A DNA stretch of 64,000 nt from Turnera subulata (taxonomy: Eukaryota > Streptophyta > Magnoliopsida > Malpighiales > Passifloraceae): the NCBI GenBank assembly GCA_028386065.3, contig JAKUCV010007347.1, forward strand, positions 1-64,000, read 5' to 3'. Every line of letters starts with the position of its first letter. Positions within the stretch are counted from its first letter, which is position 1. The notes below the pieces were generated by a model. It was given only the letters and a program-made list of their open reading frames with translations, searched no databases and had not been told where the DNA came from. The position numbers and the translations under genes are program-made. This document shows, piece after piece, positions 32,016-44,831 of this stretch.

Positions 32016-35000
32016 TGTAACAACCCGGGTAAAATTTTCGTGATTTTACCGAGTTGTTTTAACTTTTACGTTGGTAAATAAATTTTTACCACGGATAATC
32101 GAGCATTCTACCATTCCGAGTTAATTCCAAGAATTTTACCGGGAATAATTGATCTTTGAAACCTAAACCCGAAAGCCACCGATGCTTTCGAAGGTACCCC
32201 GAGGTTATCGAGCTTCGGGAATCGATATCGAGAGTTACTCGGAACTCCCGAGAATTCTACATGACTTACCGAGCCTCGGTTTTTGATTCCGAGACTTGGG
32301 AAATGCTCAGGAGAATTAGTCGGATTTTCCGAGCCCAAGTTGTATTTTTGGACACGGGACGGAATTTGTCAGAAAGACGGATATGCCCCTATGCTTTGAG
32401 CAGACTAAAGCCGGAACGGAGGACATTGGCGGATAAACAAATTTGGCCGACGCTTGAGACACGTTTCTCTCTCCCGGGCTAACTCTCCCTCTCTTCCGTT
32501 TCTTTTTCTTTTCTCATTTTCCTACTCCCTTTCTTTTTTCTTTCTTTATCTTTTCCTTATCTTTGTTTTTTCCCTTTTCTCTTTCCCCTTTTTTTCTTTT
32601 CTTTTTCTCCTCCTTTTTCTTTCTTTTCATTATCTCTTCTCCTCCTTCTTCTCCACTAACCGGCCACTCCCCACCATCTTCTCCACCTTCTTTTTTTTTT
32701 ATCTTATCTTTCCCCCTCCACCATCTTCTTCTTTTCTCTTCTTTATTTCTCTCCTCCCTTCTACCCGATTCCTCTCGCCTTCCTCTGCACCCAACTTTCT
32801 CTCCCACCTCCTTCTTACTTTCTTCCTCTCCGTTTCCTTTCCCTGGCTCTCCCCTCGCCGACCCCTTTCTCTCCTCTGCCTTCCCCAATCAAGCCGCCGC
32901 CTTACCTCCCCATCAACCGGTGCCTCTAACCCTTGCAACTCTAGCCGTTGCCCCACACACCTGTCCCTTCCTTAAGCTTTTCTTCTTCTCCTCTGCAATT
33001 CGCCGCCGTGCACCGTCGTCTTCTCTCTACAGCAGCCCAGCGATGATGCCGCCGCACAACAAGCTCGACATCACCGCGGGACAGAGCTCAAGCCTCCACC
33101 GTGCCCAGGAGACGATCTCCCCTCCCTCTCCTCAGCAACGCGTGCCACCGCCGCGATTACGTCTCTGGTCTCCACCTCGATTTGTTGCACGCCGTCGCCC
33201 ACCGTGTGATGTGTGGGTAAGGCTTGACGTTGATCCTTGTTCCTCTCCCTTCTTTCTTTTTCTTCTTTTCCTGAACCCGATTCGTGACGGGATGAACTAA
33301 TTGGGTTTTTGATGTGATGAAACGACGGTTGACGATGGTGTGTTGACGGTTGTGGCATTGTGGGCGTTCCCAATGGTGGCGTTGGCCGTGAATGGTGGAT
33401 GTGATGTTTTATTTGACGATGAACAGTAGCCGAGGAGTAATTGGGCCGCTGTGAACAGTGCTTGGCCGGATGGTTGTGGAATTGGGTTGTTCTGCTTCTA
33501 GAGGAACAGTAACAGAGGAGTTTGGGGGCTGCCGTGAACTGCGTTGCCGAAATCCGACAAGTTTCTGGTGTCCTGGGAATTTCCCGGTGAACCCGGGAAT
33601 AGACTTTGGGTAAAACCCCGGACCTTGGACCATCCATGGGCATCACTAAACGAACCCGAATGATAATAACGGACCCGGACAATAAAAACGATGCTAATTA
33701 AAAATTGATTAACTTAATTAACATTAACTTATGATTTCTATTTTATACTTTGCTTTATTTACTTGAATTATGCATTTATTTAATGCTTCCATTTATGCTC
33801 TTATTTATTCTTTTTGCTTTTATTTCATTTTCCCGATTGGGCTATCAGAAAGGCCCTATGTATTTATTTCTCGGTTTTATTTACGTTCTATCTGGGCTCG
33901 TAAAAGGCCCATTATATTTAAATTCCGGTTTATTTAATTTATGCTTGGGCTACTATTAATTAAAGGCCCAGTTATATTTATTTACTTGATTTAATTATCA
34001 ATTATAAGCTTAAAAATATATATGATTATTTATGAATTATATATATATATGTATAAATGACTATATATATATATATATATATCCTACTAAATTTATATTT
34101 GGCTAAATAATAAAGTTATAACTTGATTTATTTGATCAGATAAATATATATTTGGCTAAATAATAAAGTTATAACTTGATTTATTTGATCACATAAATAT
34201 ATATGGTTAAATAGGAATTATCTACTATATATGTATAATATATATGATTTATCTAGTATCGATTTATGTGTACATATACGTATATATATATATGTATTTT
34301 GATTATGTTTATGTTTTCCCTATCGACAAAGGGCTAAAGGGCCGAGATATCGGCTTGGAACTCAGTTTCGGTTTTCACTTTAAAGATCGAGTATAACCGG
34401 TATATCGGCCGGAAACACATAATCAACTAATCTCCACTTGGTTGGTAGGCTGACTACTGTGAACAACGCCATAATACCGAGAGGCTCTGTTTTATGTTTT
34501 ACGGAGATAATAAAATGAACAGTAAGGATAAGCCGTCTAATAACTGCTAAAACCGACATCATGCATAACCATCTTTGTTTGTGCATTATAAGTGATTATT
34601 ATTGCTATTATAGGAATATCAAGGCTTAACTGGATATCAACTACCGAGGAGTATCAGGTGAGGATATAAACTTATAAACTTCGGTATGCTGCCTGTGATG
34701 CTCCGGTTGTTTGTTGGATTGTTTAAATTATATGTTTATCTTTCGTACTTGCTATGCTATGTTGGATACTGTTGTGATTGTTGTTATATGCATGATGACT
34801 ATTTTGACTGTTTGCTGAGCTTGGGATGTTGATGTGGATTTTGTGGTAACCTCATGATATATGTGGTGTTTGATCAGTTAGTGGCAGTAACCCGATAATG
34901 TGACATTCTGAATGGATTCCCAGACAAGCTGTGAGGCTGTGGGCATGCTCGGGAATGTGAGTACGATGAGTAAGATGAGTTACTATTAGACAATGGAATA

Positions 35001-35464
35001 AGAAATAATAATAAACTGTGGTAACATCACCTAGACATTTAGATTGTCACGCGACAATATTAGTACGGCCAGTTGGTAGTCACCTTGTGATTGTGATATG
35101 ATAGGGAGGACTGCGGGACTCAGTTGATTTATAGGAAGGACTGCGGGACTTCCGCCGAAGATTGCGGGACTCGGTTATTGTGATACTTGTGATTTGTGAT
35201 ATTTATGGTTTAACGGGGAGTACCCTGGGGTTAGCTAACAGGACTCGGATCCAATAGCATGCATTGTGTCTTGCATAAGATGTTCCTGAATATCTAGAAA
35301 ATGCTTTCGCTGTGCAGATATTAATGTCCCCATATCGGGTGACGGGAATGTGAATTTATGTCTGTTTATCGATGTTACTATTATAGATTTTTACTTTCAT
35401 CATATGATGGCCACGTGGTGGCACTATTACTATTTGATAGGTAAATACGGGTCGGGGTGTTTCA
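32016..35464 (+). repeat. 5' LTR of element B
   Basis: 3449 bp. CT-rich tract 32480-32900, CCG-rich leader to ~33200 with a donor-like GGGTAAGGCTTG near 33215, AT-rich part 33690-34300, and small GACTGCGGGACT repeats at ~35106-35172. Lacks ~325 bp near 35241 that the 3' LTR retains. Confidence 0.88.
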
Positions 35465-35467
35465 TTT

Positions 35468-35479
35468 TGGTAGCAGAGC
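35468..35479 (+). promoter_or_regulatory. Primer binding site of element B
   Basis: TGGTAGCAGAGC, three bases after the LTR, one mismatch to the initiator-Met-tRNA complement TGGTATCAGAGC. Confidence 0.85.
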
Positions 35480-35574
35480 GGGCGGTAGGTCCTTGGGTGT
35501 TTGTTTTGCTTATTTGTTGTACATAGCTCGCTCCATATGTTTATCAATTTGCATTTATATCAATTAGTTAGCAC

Positions 35575-35631
35575 ATGATGGATCCAGTCGAGGGACGCCA
35601 GCTTGCTGCAGAACATTCACATAAGAAGTAA
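35575..35631 (+). pseudogene. Gag start remnant, element B
   Basis: 18 codons from ATG ATG to TAA, with MDPVEGRQLAAEH, matching the start of the gag/protease frame of element A ([13 protein letters not shown]). The rest of gag is replaced by the antisense gene region. Confidence 0.65.
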
Positions 35632-35698
35632 TTGATGCCAAAAACATGCAGAAACATAAATATTATTACTAATATTATTATTACATTATTATTATTAT

Positions 35699-36382
35699 TT
35701 ATCTTGCTGGTACAACATTGACCCTGAAGCTAGTAGGGTCATTGGTAATGTTGACCCCGATGCTCTCGTTCCATAAGAACCACATACCGCCCGTGTTATT
35801 CTGGCCAGGAAGCTCGAATCGGTTTGCTGGAGGGAACCAAATTGGTATGACACCGTGATCATCTTCAGGCTGCCACTGAGTCTCTGTTAGCAGAACCATG
35901 TTGGGTTTGTACTAGTTCTTCAGATCTCTGAGCGTGCGCATGAACTCCTGGGAATACCTAGCGATTCCTATGTAGTTCCAAACCTGTAGACGAACCTTTG
36001 GCCAAGTTGGTGGTACCCTAATTACTCGAGGCACGCTCTGAGTAGTCATCGAAACCTGGTAGTAGGTACCTTGGTTCAGGGATTGGCAAGTAGACTCAAG
36101 GTTGAATTCCTCAAGTCTTTTAGAAATGAAAAACAAGATGGAATTGGCCGAGCCATAAAAGGAGGTTCTCAGGGTGCTTTGGTCCTCCAGGAAGAACGTC
36201 TCTTCCATGGGAGTGACAAAGAACCTAGACGAGTAGAGTTCGTCGACGAAAAGTAGACGAGGAATCCTACCGAGCTCGTTCAGTAGTTCCCCTGGACGTT
36301 CGTTGATCAGGCTGTAAGCTAATCAATTCCTCCTTCCTAGGGAGGCGACCTCAACAAAAAATACGGATGATGGAGAAGGCAT
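35699..36382 (-). pseudogene. Antisense ORF with half of a LINE-type endonuclease fold (copy in element B)
   Basis: 228 codons from ATG at 36382 in one frame, broken by two nonsense codons: TGA near 36325 and TAG near 35912. Clear homologue of 30463-31162: about two thirds of residues look identical along the whole length, with PMEETFFLEDQ, PPTWPKVRL, RTLRDLKN and FRVNVVP shared. The endonuclease motif WNCRG has become WNYIG here. A TATA box lies 85 bp upstream. The frame is opposite to element B's own transcription. Function unknown; the lack of the second endonuclease half argues against nuclease activity. Confidence 0.72.
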
Positions 36383-36465
36383 TCTGTCACAAGATGTTTT
36401 GCGTTTTCTTTCTCTAACCATGTTTTACAAATCTTTCTTTTGATTATTTGCTTTCCATCGCTTTG

Positions 36466-36474
36466 CTTTTTATA
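36466..36474 (-). promoter_or_regulatory. TATA box of the antisense ORF in element B
   Basis: TATAAAAAG on the minus strand, ~85 bp before the ATG at 36382. Confidence 0.5.
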
Positions 36475-37221
36475 GAAATATGATGACCTACTTTTTGAAG
36501 TATAGACCCCATCTGTTTCGGGAAATTTTTTTTTTTGTGATTGGAAAAGCAGATGTCTTTTCACAAAACTACAAACCATTACGATCTTCAAGGTTTTGTT
36601 TTTGATTGAATTATTGCTTCATCACTTTGTATATTTTCTGGCTACAAACGCAAGTGTTTTTCAGCTTGTTTTCATCCTACCTTTTCCTTTAACGTTTAGT
36701 CACCTTGAGTTTTCTTTTTTATGGCTTTTTCCTGCATCTTTTATCGCATGCATCTGTGACCGTTGTGGCTAGATTGATGGGACGATACCTCGAGTACGGT
36801 ACATGTGCGACAAGGTTGCACCTGCTTGGACATCATGGAGGGATACGATATCTAGAAGACGTTTTTGGCTTGTGGACAGGTGGATATCGTTTCTTTCGAG
36901 GGACACAGGACGTGCTTGTGATCATCCCCTTGCGAGTTAATGGACGTCTTTCCCCAAAAAGAACAGACATCTCCGTCAGTTATGTGAGTTGCATTTCTGT
37001 GGTTTGAGGACCTATACGACCGATCTAGAGCATTGGACATGGAAACTTGTTTTGTTTTAACTTCATTATGCTTGGTTTTATTTCCTCTTGTTGGTTTTTG
37101 TTTTGCCTTAAAATGCTTGCTTTTCTTTTTAACATGAGTTTTCATGTCTGTGAAAAGAGTTTCATTTGAAAAGAACAGCTTGTTTTATTTATCATAACGT
37201 TTACAACAGAGAAGGAGTACT
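36475..37221 (-). other. Interval between the two antisense genes of element B
   Basis: Holds the 3' flank of the coiled-coil gene and the promoter side of the next ORF. Short frames exist on both strands (for example a 45-codon basic frame near 36816-36955, minus). They overlap each other and have no homologue here, so none is called. Confidence 0.4.
37184..37190 (-). terminator. Poly(A) signal of the coiled-coil ORF
   Basis: AATAAA on the minus strand, ~32-38 bp after the stop codon. Confidence 0.5.
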
Positions 37222-37462
37222 CTATGGAGTTACTTGCTTCTCTAGGTCTTTTACAAGGTTACGTATGTTCTCGATCTCAGAGGAGAGTCCAACACATGCC
37301 AGATCGATCTGCATCACCGCCGTGTTGACCTTCTTCAGTGAAACATTCAGATGCTTCAGTGTCTGCAGGGATGTAATGCTGGGAGCAGTTGCCTTGCCCT
37401 TCCTATCATCAGCATCCTTGCGACCGGAAGGTTCCTCCTTGACGACAGGTTTCTTTCTCCGT

Positions 37463-38949
37463 TGTGAATACCCGACCCAAAATCACTTGGGCCTATTCAC
37501 CTTTTCCTTACACCTTCTTCATAACCGTCATCCATTATCTTTGGAGTCGCCACCCAAGTTTTATTAAGGGACTAAAACTTGGGAAAAAAACCCTTCATAT
37601 GACTCCATTTAGGCAACCGGTTTAGCGAACCAAAGATAATGGACCCGGGGATTCGTCATGGATGGGAAGGTGTTAGGCACCCATCCATGTTGGGGCGAAA
37701 TCTTGTGCAATTAAAGGTTTTTGTATGCCTTGTGCAAGTGGGTGAGTGTGTTCACCAAAACCAATCAAGAACTGAAAATAAAAAGAAGGGGATGAGAAGA
37801 AGATTGGGCTTGAGTTTCCACCACTAGAAACCACCTACGTACCCCGGCGACCGGGTTCAAAGCCCACGTAGTTCTTACATCAGAAACACAACAATCACAT
37901 CATCATCAGCATCAGCATCACAACAGAAAGAAAAGGATCAGAATTACCTCTTGCAGCCCTCCTCTAGCTCCTTGATTCGGGTTTCGCCTTACGCCTAGCT
38001 TCTTTCCGCACCTCAACTCTATCTTGGATCTCTTCTTGATTCTTCACTTGCTGCCTTGATTAGATGATGCTACCCACGAGATTTCTCCAAAGCTTCGCCT
38101 ATAGAACTAGTTCTGGGCTTGGAGAGGTAGAGTTTCTCCAAGCTTGAAAGCTTTAAGGAAGAGTATGTGTGTAATAATGCGTGTCCCTTGATGTGAAGGG
38201 GGAGGGTCCTATTTATAGTGTTCTGGGCTGCCTAGGGTCGTGGACCATCTTAATGATCAGAATAATGGCCGAAAATCTAGACCAAAAACGCGTAGAATCG
38301 AATCTCGGTCGAAAATCGGGGGAGAAAACGCGTTCCAGTGCACCCATGACCGCCATGGCCGGCGGTCATCACGAGATGATAGCCATGTCATGGCGGTCAT
38401 CCACACATGACCGCCTAGGCCCGGCAGTCATCTCGAGATGACCGCCCGCGCCTACGCGTTTTCACCGCAGTTTCCATTTTTGCTCCGGATTCTCCCCTAA
38501 TTCTTCCCTGATTGATCTTACCGCGTAATCAACCCCTAGATTGCCCAGAATATTCTCTTTTCTTGATTACTACTCCCCCCAAATATCTCCCAATCAATTA
38601 ATCACACACCCTCTTCCTATTTTAAGCCTAAATTATACCAAAAACACTCTTGCCATTTAAGGAATGATTTAACTCTGATCTCTCACGAAAATCAGAGTTA
38701 AATTTGCCTGTAAGCAAGGTGTTAGTGGGCTTGTACAACTCTGGAGAACATCTATATTCTACTAAATTGGGCTCTTATATCTATCTCCAACCCAAATTGG
38801 ATTTCAATACATAAATAAGGCCCAAGCTCATAGAATGTAATACATTCTAGCAATCCGATCCTTAATGTGACTTAGATCACTTCTTCGTACATGAGGAACC
38901 TAATTACTAAAACGTATAAATTTTCATGGGTCAAATTCGGGTGTTCACA
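37463..38949 (-). repeat. 3' LTR of the Ogre-like element
   Basis: Starts TGTGAACACCCGAATTTG and ends GGGTATTCACA on the minus strand. Contains near-palindromic GACCGCC...GGCGGTCAT repeats at ~38346-38445 and a CATCAGCATCAGCATCA run near 37898. Confidence 0.9.
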
Positions 38950-38966
38950 GATGCCCCTCGTTGATG
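38950..38966 (-). promoter_or_regulatory. Polypurine tract of the Ogre-like element
   Basis: CAACGAGGGGCATC on the minus strand, directly before the 3' LTR. Confidence 0.65.
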
Positions 38967-41879
38967 AGTCTTTAAAGTTTAAGGACGAAGCAACGTAAAA
39001 GAACAACCGAAATTTGGACCATGAATGTGAGTGTGGCAAACTGATGTTTGGAACATCGCATGCTCCACCTCAAGAATCGTCTCAAGGTTCGTGATCAACT
39101 CGTCTCCTCTCTCGGGATTTTTCTGGTCCCGAGAACCGCTGGCATAAGATCATCTTATGCCAACTAGGGGTTTTATCACTCCCCCCATAGGAGTCAGGGA
39201 TATTTCCACCCTCCCAACCGGGGCTTCACAACTTCAACTCTTTCGGGATTTTCCTGGTCCCAAAAGTCGCTAACATAGGATCATCCTATGCTAACTAGGG
39301 CATTTATCACTCCCCCATAGGAGTCAGGGATATTTCCACCCTCCCAACCGGGGCTTCACATCTTCAACTCTTTCGGGATTTTCCTGGTCCCAAAAGTTAA
39401 CGGGAATCATCTCGCGCTCCATCTACATCACCTCAGTGTTCTCTCATGTTGTCTCTAGGATGTCTATTCCTCAAGCTCCTTTACCAATAGGGCATCTGCC
39501 CCCAGCAACTGCCATCGACTTCTCTCCTATCTGGGGGCATCTGCCCCTGGCCACTCTCACCAACTTCATCTATTTCAGGAGCATCTGCCCCTAGCAACTC
39601 TCACTGGTTCTATTTTTGATGTAGGGGCGTCCGCCCCTGGTTTGATTTCCTCGAGGTGGGGCATGATGCCCCCCAGCATCATCTAAACGTGGTCTCAGCA
39701 GTGGGCCCTAGAATGCCCCTAGAAATCAAACAAAGCGGGGTAGGATGCCCCTTACATCTCATCACAAAGACCGGGCCTTACACCTCGTCGAGAATGCCCC
39801 ACATCAATTACTAACATCAGAAGCTAGGAGCCGCCGTGCCCCTAGAGTCTACAGGTGATCTACGTCTCAGGTGTGGGGCATGGCATGCCCGTCATTCTAC
39901 AGATAACGTCGTCTAAAGATCCAGGCATGCCTTACCCCTCCAGCCATCAACCGTGGGAAGTGTAAGTCTACATCAAGTACCGAATTTCTGATGTTGTCAC
40001 CTCTGTTGATCATTTCCTCTCAATTAAGTCTGCCTTGCCAAGGAATCTATGTTCTATATATAAATGATGCATGAGCATGTCTACAATGTGTATATTTCTT
40101 CAAATGCATGACGGTGTTCCTAGCTTCTACATGTTTGTTTTCGGATGCAAGTGCATGTGACATGTTTTTCCCTTTTCTCTCTTCTCCTCTATCTTATTCT
40201 CCTTTTCTCTCTCGCTTTCTCCTCCTCCTATTTTCTCTTCCCCTATCTCTCTCTCTCTACCCCTCGCTCTTCCCCTTATTTTTTCTTTTTCTCTCTCTCT
40301 CTCTCATATTCCCTTTCTTTCTTCCTCTCTTTCTTGTTTCTCCCCTTTCTCTCTAATCCTCGCTCTCTCCCTTGATCTTTTCTCATTCACTTCTCTTATT
40401 TTTCTCTCATTTCTCTCTCTCTCTCATCTTCCTTTTTCTTTCCCTCCTTTCTCCTTGTATGCATGTGCTTCCTAACTGTACAAGTGCTCACTATTTCTAC
40501 ATGATGTGTTTGGATGATGCATTTGGGGATGAGTTCTTTCTCCTTCTACAAGACATGTTCAAATGCAAGTGCCCCTAACTCTAAATGATGTGTTTACTTC
40601 TTGAATGCAAGTGCTCTCTACTTCTACATGCATGGATGCAAGTGCTTGTCGACCAATGTTATGTTGCGTTTGAATACAAGTGTCTCTAGTATGATGCATG
40701 ATTATTGAAAGCCATTCAAGCTAAGGTGAAAGTTAAGCAACTTGAGAAAAAGCGTGTTATCCCATCAAAAACACAAAAGTCTCAAAGGAAAAGACGCCTA
40801 ACGACCATGAACCCACTCATTTCAATCTTTGCCTAAAGCCCCAGGGGTGAACACTTTTTGTTGAAAAAGGTTTGACGGATAAAGACTCGTAAAGCAAAAT
40901 CAATGGACACGTGGATATCCCTTCAAAAGAAGATGGAAGAGATGTGCCTAGATGCTCGTTCATGACCAACCAAATGAATCATCTTGAAAATGAAGTCATC
41001 TACCCCATGGACGCGCCTTGTCATTGACTACTATCCCCAATTTCCTTTTGGCCTTAACTTTTGCCTAGACTGCCCTTTCGGGTTTTCAATCTAGTAGGCT
41101 TGTCCTAACTTTTGCCTAGACCGCCCTTTCGGGTTTTCAATCTAGCGGACTCTTCTTCTTCTTTTTTCTTTTCCTTTTCCCTTTTTTTCTTTTCTCATCG
41201 TGGGGATAGCGGCCATAGAATGCTGAGACCATGGAGTTTGGGCAAGATCAAGATCACTCAGGCTAGGTATATTCGAACGACTTATGGAGAGGTGAACCTT
41301 CAACCTTAATCGGGGACCATCTAGCTAAGCTATGTCTAACAGACCATTGGAGAGACGTGCTTCATGATGGCCGAATTCACAATAAATCTTCATAAGAGAG
41401 GCAGACTCAATTGATAACTTCATAAAATACAAGTCAAAAAGAGAAGTCTTACGACTACAAAAGAGGCCCGAATACAATCAACAGTGTAGCATGTCTATGT
41501 GACAACAACTCCAATCTTTCCATTGAATCAATCTGGGAACCAAATATTTATAGACCGGGCCCGTTTCCGGATTACCTACGTATCGGTGGACATGGTGTTT
41601 GGGTCGAGGTACTTGGTAGGGTCAGTGTTTGATTCGAGGTGTTTAGGGTGGTAGATCGGATGGAGGGAACACTTATCTTCTTCATCACAATTTCTTCTCT
41701 TCTTCCCGATTTCTGATAGTGAATCAACATTTTGGGCACTAAGGTCATCTCCTTCCTCACTTTTCTCTTTCTTTTTTTTCGTTTTTCTTCTTTTTTTTTT
41801 TTTTTTTTGAGGAGGATGACATCTTCTTAAAATGGGTGCACCTAGACATGATTCACTTGAAGCCTAATTCATTTTGGGA
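38967..41879 (-). repeat. Interior of the Ogre-like element: tandem and palindromic repeats, no gene
   Basis: Contains a ~115-bp direct repeat (about 39113-39260 and 39241-39390, with TAGGAGTCAGGGATATTTCC); a series of palindromes GGGGCATCTGCCCC and variants at 39490-39672; a CT-rich microsatellite at 40160-40455; repeats of a GATGCAAGTGC/TTCTACATG unit at 40120-40690; and a ~52-bp tandem repeat with CCCTTTCGGGTTTTCAATCT at 41053-41150. No convincing coding frame. Confidence 0.7.
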
Positions 41880-42106
41880 NNNNNNNNNNNNNNNNNNNNN
41901 NNNNNNNNNNNNNNNNNNNNNNNNNNNNNNNNNNNNNNNNNNNNNNNNNNNNNNNNNNNNNNNNNNNNNNNNNNNNNNNNNNNNNNNNNNNNNNNNNNNN
42001 NNNNNNNNNNNNNNNNNNNNNNNNNNNNNNNNNNNNNNNNNNNNNNNNNNNNNNNNNNNNNNNNNNNNNNNNNNNNNNNNNNNNNNNNNNNNNNNNNNNN
42101 NNNNNN
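41880..42106. other. Assembly gap
   Basis: 227 N within the interior of the Ogre-like element, just after a long poly-T run at 41790-41808. Confidence 0.99.
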
Positions 42107-43317
42107 CGAATAAGAATTAGGGCTTACATCTCCCTCCATGGGGGAACATCCTGACTTGCATCTCCTCTTATAAGAAAGACTAACCAAGTCGTCCCATCTC
42201 CTCTCTTCTGTCTCAAATATTGGGACTTACATCTCCTCTCACAAAAAGGCCCAAAGTTACCTCGGTGTCTTAAGTTGATGTTTCATCACTGCCTCTGCCT
42301 TCTTCCTACCTTGCGGCTTAGAATACCTCCATGGTTTTTAATGTCTTCATTATCTTCCTTTCTACATTGCCTTGTGATGTATCCATCCTCCTTACTATCT
42401 TCATCATCTCCTTCCAACTAAGGCACTACCCACCCCTGGTGTCCTAAGGGTTCAATTCTAATGGTAAAGTTCATGGTCATCGGGAATTCTAAACTTAGAC
42501 TTTATGTTTTTTTTTAAGGTATTTGGAAAAAGCATGATGGAATACATTCACAAAACAATCTCATTATTCTTGCAAAACATTTGCTTCTTTTTCTTTCTTC
42601 AAGATTCAAGCCCAAAAAGATGAGGATTTTTTAAAAGAATGAGACACCCTAGCCCGAATTTGTGTTTTATGTTTTGAAAAACATGTGATGCAATGTCAAA
42701 TATATGCAAATGTGAACTTCCTAAGACAAGGTAGACCGACTGGACATATACGCAAACTGAGGAAACAACACCAGAGAAGTAATCATCGGCTCAATCATGT
42801 ATACTTATTCCCATTGGGTATTCTTACTAGACTCACCAGATCCCACTACGCAATATTGCCCCTACGCAGAGTTGGCACGGCGGTCCCACTATATATTTTT
42901 TTGTGATTTTTTTGGTTTATCAAAAGAAAAAATACTATATTTACACATATTCAAATCCATAACAAAAATCACACAAAAATGCATATACCACTTATTAATT
43001 CATTATGCATGGGATGCTCAGGGTATGCAGCTGGTTGGGGGCTAAAAGACTGCCGCTAAGGAATAGTTTGACCTACTCACATGTGATAAAAGATATCGTG
43101 TGAGGTCCAAGGCCCGTTAATCCCTATCATCGCATGAGCAGCGAGAAACCGGTTCACATCAAGCCACTCTCGCTTTAAGAAAGCATTGTAGCGGACTTGG
43201 ATTCCCTGGCCCTCTTATGGTAGAGGCTTCACAACATTTTTCATAAATGCAAGGCACTTATGATGACACATAAAAAGGCATACAAAAATTCAATGATTGC
43301 ACAAGATTTCTTGAACC
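42107..43317 (-). other. Interior of the Ogre-like element, right part
   Basis: Non-coding leader region between the gap and the primer binding site. Repeated CATCTCCTCT blocks near 42140-42240; otherwise no structure recognised. Confidence 0.6.
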
Positions 43318-43345
43318 CTCAAAAGTCCCCAGTGGAGTCGCCACC
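43318..43345 (-). promoter_or_regulatory. Primer binding site of the Ogre-like element
   Basis: On the minus strand, directly after the 5' LTR: GGTGGCGACTCCACTGGGG, the tRNA-Arg-type site I associate with Ogre/Tat elements. Confidence 0.75.
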
Positions 43346-44831
43346 TGTGAATACCCGACCCAAAATCACTTGGGCCTATTCACCTTTTCCTTACACCTTC
43401 TTCATAACCGTCATCCATTATCTTTGGAGTCTCCACCCAAGTTTTATTAAGGGACTAAAACTTGGGAAAAAAACCCTTCATGTGACTCCATTTAGGCAAC
43501 CGGTTTAGTGAACCAAAGATAATGGACCCGGGGATTCGTCATGGATGGGAAGGTGTTAGGCACCCATCCATGTTGGGGCGAAATCTTGTGCAATTAAAGG
43601 TTTTTGTATGCCTTGTGCAAGTGGGTGAGTGTGTTCACCAAAACCAATCAAGAACTGAAAATAAAAAGAAGGGGATGAGAAGAAGATTGGGCTTGAGTTT
43701 CCACCACTAGAAACCACCTACGTACCCCGGCGACCGGGTTCAAAGCCCACGTAGTTCTTACATCAGAAACACAACAATCACATCATCATCAGCATCAGCA
43801 TCACAACAGAAAGAAAAGGATCAGAATTACCTCTTGCAGCCCTCCTCTAGCTCCTTGATTCGGGTTTCGCCTTACGCCTAGCTTCTTTCCGCACCTCAAC
43901 TCTATCTTGGATCTCTTCTTGATTCTTCACTTGCTGCCTTGATTAGATGATGCTACCCACGAGATTTCTCCAGAGCTTCGCCTATAGAACTAATTCTGGG
44001 CTTGGAGAGGTAGAGTTTCTCCAAGCTTGAAAGCTTTTAGGAAGAGTATGTGTGTAATAATGCGTGTCCTTTGATGTGAAGGGGGAGGGTCCTATTTATA
44101 GTGTTCTGGGCTGCCTAGGGTCGTGGACCATCTTAATGATCAGAATAATGGCCGAAAATCTGGACCAAAAACGCGTAGAATCGAATCTCGGTCGAAAATC
44201 GGGGAGAAAACGCGTTCCAGTGCACCCATGACCGCCATGGCCGGCGGTCATCACGAGATGACAGCCATGTCATGGCGGTCATCCACACATGACCGCCTAG
44301 GCCCGGCGGTCATCTCGAGATGACCGCCCGCGCCTACGCGTTTTCACCGCAGTTTCCATTTTTGCTCCGGATTCTCCCCTAATTCCTCCCTGATTGATCT
44401 TACCGCGTAATCAACCCCTAGATTGCCCAGAATATTCTTTTTTCTTGATTACTACTCCCCCCAAACATCTCCCAATCAATTAATCACACATCCTCTTCCT
44501 ATTTTAAGCCTAAATCATACCAAAAACACTCTTGCTATTTAAGGAATGATTTAATTCTGATCTCTCACGAAAATCAGAGTTAAATTTGCCTGCAAGCAAG
44601 GTGTTAGTGGGCTTGTACAACTCTGGAGAACATCTATATTCTACTAAATTGGGCTCTTATATCTATCTCCAACCCAAATTGGATTTCAATACATAAATAA
44701 GGCCCAAGCTCATAGAATGTAATACATTCTAGCAATCCGGTCCCTAATGTGACTTAGATCACTTCTTCGTACATGAGGAACCTAATTACTAAAACGTATA
44801 AATTTTCATGGGTCAAATTCGGGTGTTCACA
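43346..44831 (-). repeat. 5' LTR of the Ogre-like element
   Basis: Nearly identical to 37463-38949 with scattered single-base changes. Confidence 0.9.

Larger units (their letters stand above)
37463..44831 (-). mobile_element. Tat/Ogre-like non-autonomous LTR element (LARD-type)
   Basis: Direct LTRs of ~1.49 kb (37463-38949 and 43346-44831) differ at only a handful of places. The primer binding site left of the right LTR fits the minus strand, so the 5' LTR is the right one. The ~4.4-kb interior has no long ORF. Flanks TCCGT (37458-37462) and GCCGT (44832-44836) are a target duplication with one change. High LTR identity suggests a recent insertion. Confidence 0.88.

Noticed and set aside
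36705..37145. Overlapping open frames of ~100 codons on both strands between the antisense genes
   Set aside because: No recognisable motif, mutual overlap, and no second copy to show conservation.
41836..42187. Open frames crossing the N run (also 62408-63427)
   Set aside because: Produced by undetermined bases only.
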